The position numbers were made by a program, and so were the translations under genes. From an uncultured Oscillospiraceae bacterium (lineage in GTDB: Bacteria; Bacillota; Clostridia; Oscillospirales; Oscillospiraceae), in assembly GCA_944385435.1 (NCBI GenBank), contig CALWXG010000024.1, forward strand, positions 1-35,521: a DNA stretch of 35,521 bases, given 5' to 3'. Below the pieces are notes generated by a model that saw only the letters and a program-made list of their open reading frames with translations, had not been told where the DNA came from and did not search any database. Positions 33,307 to 35,521 of the stretch are shown here, piece by piece. Position 1 is the stretch's first letter; each line of letters starts with the position of its first letter.

Positions 33307-33996
33307 TCAAGCCAGGAGACGCAAAATCTCGTCATAGCTGGCAGCGGTATAGGTGGGGACGGCGGGGCCGGTGAGGGGGAGATGGTCCGGGTTGTACCAG
33401 ATGGTGTCGATCCCTGCCCGGTTGCCTCCCAGAATATCGGTGCCCAGTCCGTCGCCCACCATGACCGCTTGGGTTCGGTCGGAGAGGTGCAGGGTCTCGC
33501 AGATCCGGTCAAAAAAGGCGGGCAGAGGCTTCTGGGCTCCCAGTTCCATAGAAATGAATAGATGGGGGATGTAGCGGTCCAGCCCGGTGCGGGTGTAGCG
33601 GCCCCGCTGGGCGGCAGGCAGACCGTTGGTGGCAATGGCCAGGGTGAGCCCGGTTTTGCTCAGGGCCTTGCAGAAGTCCTCTGCTCCGGGCAGAAGCCAG
33701 GCCTCCTCCCCCAGGGCCAGTTCATAACTACGGTTGACCTCTTTGGGGTCGGCGGTCCCGCCGTGAGCCCGCATGAGAGCGGCAAACCGCTCCACCACCA
33801 GGAAATCCTGGTCGATCTCGCCCCGGGCGAAGGCATCCCACAGCGCGGCATTGATCTTGGAATAGTTCCGGATCACCTGCTCGTCCTGAGCCAGCCCGTA
33901 ACGGGCCAAGACCCGCTTCAAAGCTTCCCGCTCAGAACGGTGAAAGTCGAAAAGGGTCATATCCGCATCCAGGAGGATTGTGGTATAGCGGGACAT
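33307..33996 (-). CDS. yjjG: YjjG family noncanonical pyrimidine nucleotidase (HAD superfamily)
   Basis: A 229-residue HAD phosphatase. Motif I is LLDADMTLFDF with nucleophile Asp10 and acid/base Asp12, motif II IATNG, motif III Lys in MELGAQKPLPAFFD, and motif IV MVGDGLGTDILGG. The helical cap with residues such as YSKINAALWDAFARGEI matches the YjjG/YfnB group, which removes damaged or noncanonical pyrimidine nucleotides from the pool. It begins 3 nt after the thrE stop, with GAAGGGG as a moderate ribosome site. Closest alternative is another HAD-IA phosphatase, but length and motifs fit YjjG well. Confidence 0.88.
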   Translation of the reverse strand: MSRYTTILLDADMTLFDFHRSEREALKRVLARYGLAQDEQVIRNYSKINAALWDAFARGEIDQDFLVVERFAALMRAHGGTADPKEVNRSYELALGEEAWLLPGAEDFCKALSKTGLTLAIATNGLPAAQRGRYTRTGLDRYIPHLFISMELGAQKPLPAFFDRICETLHLSDRTQAVMVGDGLGTDILGGNRAGIDTIWYNPDHLPLTGPAVPTYTAASYDEILRLLA

Positions 33997-33999
33997 GGT

Positions 34000-35238
34000 T
34001 CAGCACCCCTTCTTTCTGTGACGGTGTTGGAGAATGCGTACAGCGGTGGATACCACCAGCGTGCCCAAGGCGATGCAGCCGGCGATGCCGAAAGTGCGGA
34101 TGAAGGTTTCAATGAACAACTGCGTGTTGCCCTGAATGCCGTATTCCATGGCCTGATAGATGGTGAAGCCGGGAACCAGAGGAAAGTAGGAGATCACCAG
34201 ATAGGATGTGGCGGGACATTTGCGCAGCCGTGCCATGATCTCTGCGTAGATGGCCACGGAGATGGCGGCGAACAGGCTGGGCAGATAGACAGGATTCCCG
34301 GTGATGGCCTGCGCAGCCAGGTAGACGGCCCAGCCCAGTGCACCGCCCAGGCAGCACAGGAATCCGCCCAGTCCCTGGACATTGTATGGGAAACAGAACC
34401 CAAGACAGCCCGCAAAGGCAAAAACACAGTAGAGAACAGGGGAATAGTTGTGGACGGTGCTGCTGCTTCCCGGCAGTATCCACAGGTTCAGGCACAGGGC
34501 AAGGGCAGCGCCGGTGCCCAGGGCGATGGCGCCGGCGGTAAGCACCGCCCGCACAAAGGTGGACAGCCCCGCCACGATGTCTCCGGTGAGCAGGTCGCTC
34601 ATGAAGTTGGTGAACACCAGACCGGGCACCAGCACCATGATGGCACCAGTGATGACGACTTGAATATTTACCGGCATACCGAAGGCCAGCAGGGCGTAGG
34701 CAGAAAAGGCCAGCACGAACCCGGAGGCCAGGGTGCTGATAAAGAAGTTGGACTGGGACCGGTTGAGGAGGATCAGACACAGGCCGGACAGCAGTCCGGC
34801 GATGGCGGCGGCGACGGCTTCCAGCCAGCCGCCGGAAAAGAACAGCGCGAAGGCACCGCCGCCGATGAAATAGCCCATCAGGTGCATCCAGGGGGCGTAG
34901 CCCTTGAGCCCGGCTGCCACCTGACGGACCTGAGCGGCGATCTGCCCCGGATCCTCCGGCGGGGCGGCGCACAGCCGGCGGGACAGGGCGTTGTAGCCCT
35001 CCAGGGCCTCAATGTCGATGCCCCGGATTTCCGCCCGGCGCATCCGGGTGTGGATGTGCCCCTGGCCGTCGGTGACGCTGACAATGAGGCAGTTGGGGAT
35101 GGCAAACACTTCGCTTTTTACCTGATAGGCGGCGCACAGGCGGTGAACGGTGTCCTCCACCCGATGAATTTCCGCGCCGCACCCCAGCAGGCGGCAGCCC
35201 ATTTCACAGCAGCCGTTGAGCAGCAGATCGTAGTCCAA
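34000..35238 (-). CDS. Threonine/serine exporter, fused ThrE family
   Basis: A 412-residue membrane protein joining the two halves of ThrE-type exporters (DUF1212 and DUF3815), which in many Firmicutes are separate genes. The soluble N-terminus contains CRLLGCGAEIHRVEDTVHRL and IPNCLIVSV, typical of the first half. A first bundle follows (MHLMGYFIGGGAFALFFSGG, LVPGLVFTNFMSDLLTGDIV), then a second bundle (YLVISYFPLVPGFTIYQAM). About ten helices in total. No ATG is suitably placed; I chose a TTG at 35236-35238, 6 nt after GGGAGGAG. A longer reading to an upstream ATG would run through the promoter and leader hairpin. Confidence 0.85.
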   Translation of the reverse strand: MDYDLLLNGCCEMGCRLLGCGAEIHRVEDTVHRLCAAYQVKSEVFAIPNCLIVSVTDGQGHIHTRMRRAEIRGIDIEALEGYNALSRRLCAAPPEDPGQIAAQVRQVAAGLKGYAPWMHLMGYFIGGGAFALFFSGGWLEAVAAAIAGLLSGLCLILLNRSQSNFFISTLASGFVLAFSAYALLAFGMPVNIQVVITGAIMVLVPGLVFTNFMSDLLTGDIVAGLSTFVRAVLTAGAIALGTGAALALCLNLWILPGSSSTVHNYSPVLYCVFAFAGCLGFCFPYNVQGLGGFLCCLGGALGWAVYLAAQAITGNPVYLPSLFAAISVAIYAEIMARLRKCPATSYLVISYFPLVPGFTIYQAMEYGIQGNTQLFIETFIRTFGIAGCIALGTLVVSTAVRILQHRHRKKGC

Positions 35239-35267
35239 GACAGACTCCTCCCTGTTTGAAAACTGTT

Positions 35268-35296
35268 GGAAGGCCGCCGGGAGCCGGCGGCCTTCC
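35268..35296 (-). other. 13-bp hairpin at the 5' end of the thrE transcript
   Basis: GGAAGGCCGCCGG (35268-35280) and its complement (35284-35296) with a 3-nt loop. It begins at the predicted transcription start, ending about 20 nt before the ribosome site. It may protect the 5' end or attenuate; it lacks a proper T-tract on the minus strand. Confidence 0.6.
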
Positions 35297-35298
35297 CA

Positions 35299-35327
35299 AT
35301 TATATCTGCCGGAGGCCAGCAATGCAA
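35299..35327 (-). promoter_or_regulatory. Promoter of thrE-yjjG
   Basis: On the minus strand, TTGCAT (35322-35327), 17-nt spacer, perfect TATAAT (35299-35304). Confidence 0.78.
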
Positions 35328-35392
35328 GAACAGATTTTCCGGAGAGCGGAAATGAGGATCGTTGGCGAAAACCTGGGAAGACCAGATGGGGG

Positions 35393-35435
35393 AAAAGCCA
35401 TGCGGACCGGTTTCGTGCGGCCTGCATGGCTTTTT
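35393..35435 (+). terminator. Terminator-like hairpin at the right edge
   Basis: AAAAGCCATGC (35393-35403) pairs with GCATGGCTTTT (35424-35434), with an inner partly paired 20-nt loop, and is followed by T residues on the plus strand. No plus-strand gene ends before it in this window; it may serve a minus-strand gene beyond the edge. Nothing else is evident in 35436-35521. Confidence 0.6.
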
Positions 35436-35521
35436 GTCATAATGTGATTTGAGCGACAAAAGGGTATGATCCAAAGAGCTCTATCCTAATTCACAGGCTT
35501 GATTTGGGAGATATTTCTATT

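Overview
The window reads as chromosomal DNA of a GC-rich Firmicute, probably a gut member of the Clostridia (Oscillospiraceae-like). This is inferred from Firmicute-type promoters (TTGACA/TATAAT, mostly 17-nt spacers), strong AGGAGG ribosome sites with occasional GTG and TTG starts, riboswitch control, an anaerobe-like cofactor gene set, and glycosidases for host or plant glycans (GH29 fucosidase, GH3 glucosidase). There are no rRNA or tRNA genes, no CRISPR array and no intact mobile element.

Layout. 1-1724 (minus): yfbR-type nucleotidase, an ACT-domain protein and a PFL-family protein cut by the window edge, with a highly folded intergenic element between the last two. 1881-6635 (plus): mtaB, a DUF1275 membrane protein, an AT-richer unrecognised membrane protein that looks acquired, and a comM-type AAA ATPase. 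6649-11355 (plus): thiamine operon thiW-thiM-thiE-thiD-thiC behind a consensus promoter, a TPP riboswitch with terminator, and a second folded leader of unclear class. The set makes HMP de novo (ThiC), phosphorylates it (ThiD), salvages thiazole (ThiW, ThiM) and joins the halves (ThiE). No thiazole-synthesis genes (thiF/S/G/H) are present here.

11473-17427 (minus): a tightly packed operon of alpha-L-fucosidase, M17 aminopeptidase, CutC and a large transglutaminase-like protein. A divergent SLC13/ArsB-type transporter starts from the opposite promoter. 18735-21212 (minus): GH3 beta-glucosidase. 21282-24303 (minus): modA-modB-modC molybdate transporter under a Moco riboswitch with a strong terminator. 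24308-27284 (minus): rlmB, then a membrane protein that I read as a P-type ATPase scaffold that has lost its catalytic residues. 27469-29885 (plus): ftsH with a folded leader.

29890-31790 is an eroded accessory patch: two small overlapping membrane ORFs, a BrnT/BrnA toxin-antitoxin pair, a transposase remnant, an orphan C-terminal fragment with its own terminator, and a small membrane gene with two compensating frameshifts in C-runs. 31806-35327 (minus): a DUF4358 lipoprotein and an SGNH-hydrolase lipoprotein (a pair often linked with cell-surface O-acetylation), then a YjjG-type HAD nucleotidase and a fused ThrE-type threonine/serine exporter.

The items most worth following up are the degenerate P-type ATPase next to rlmB, the second structured leader in front of thiW, the acquired membrane protein with a lysozyme-like C-terminus, the folded intergenic element at 653-826, and the decaying patch around the BrnTA module. 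All family calls are made by eye from sequence motifs; no database search was run.
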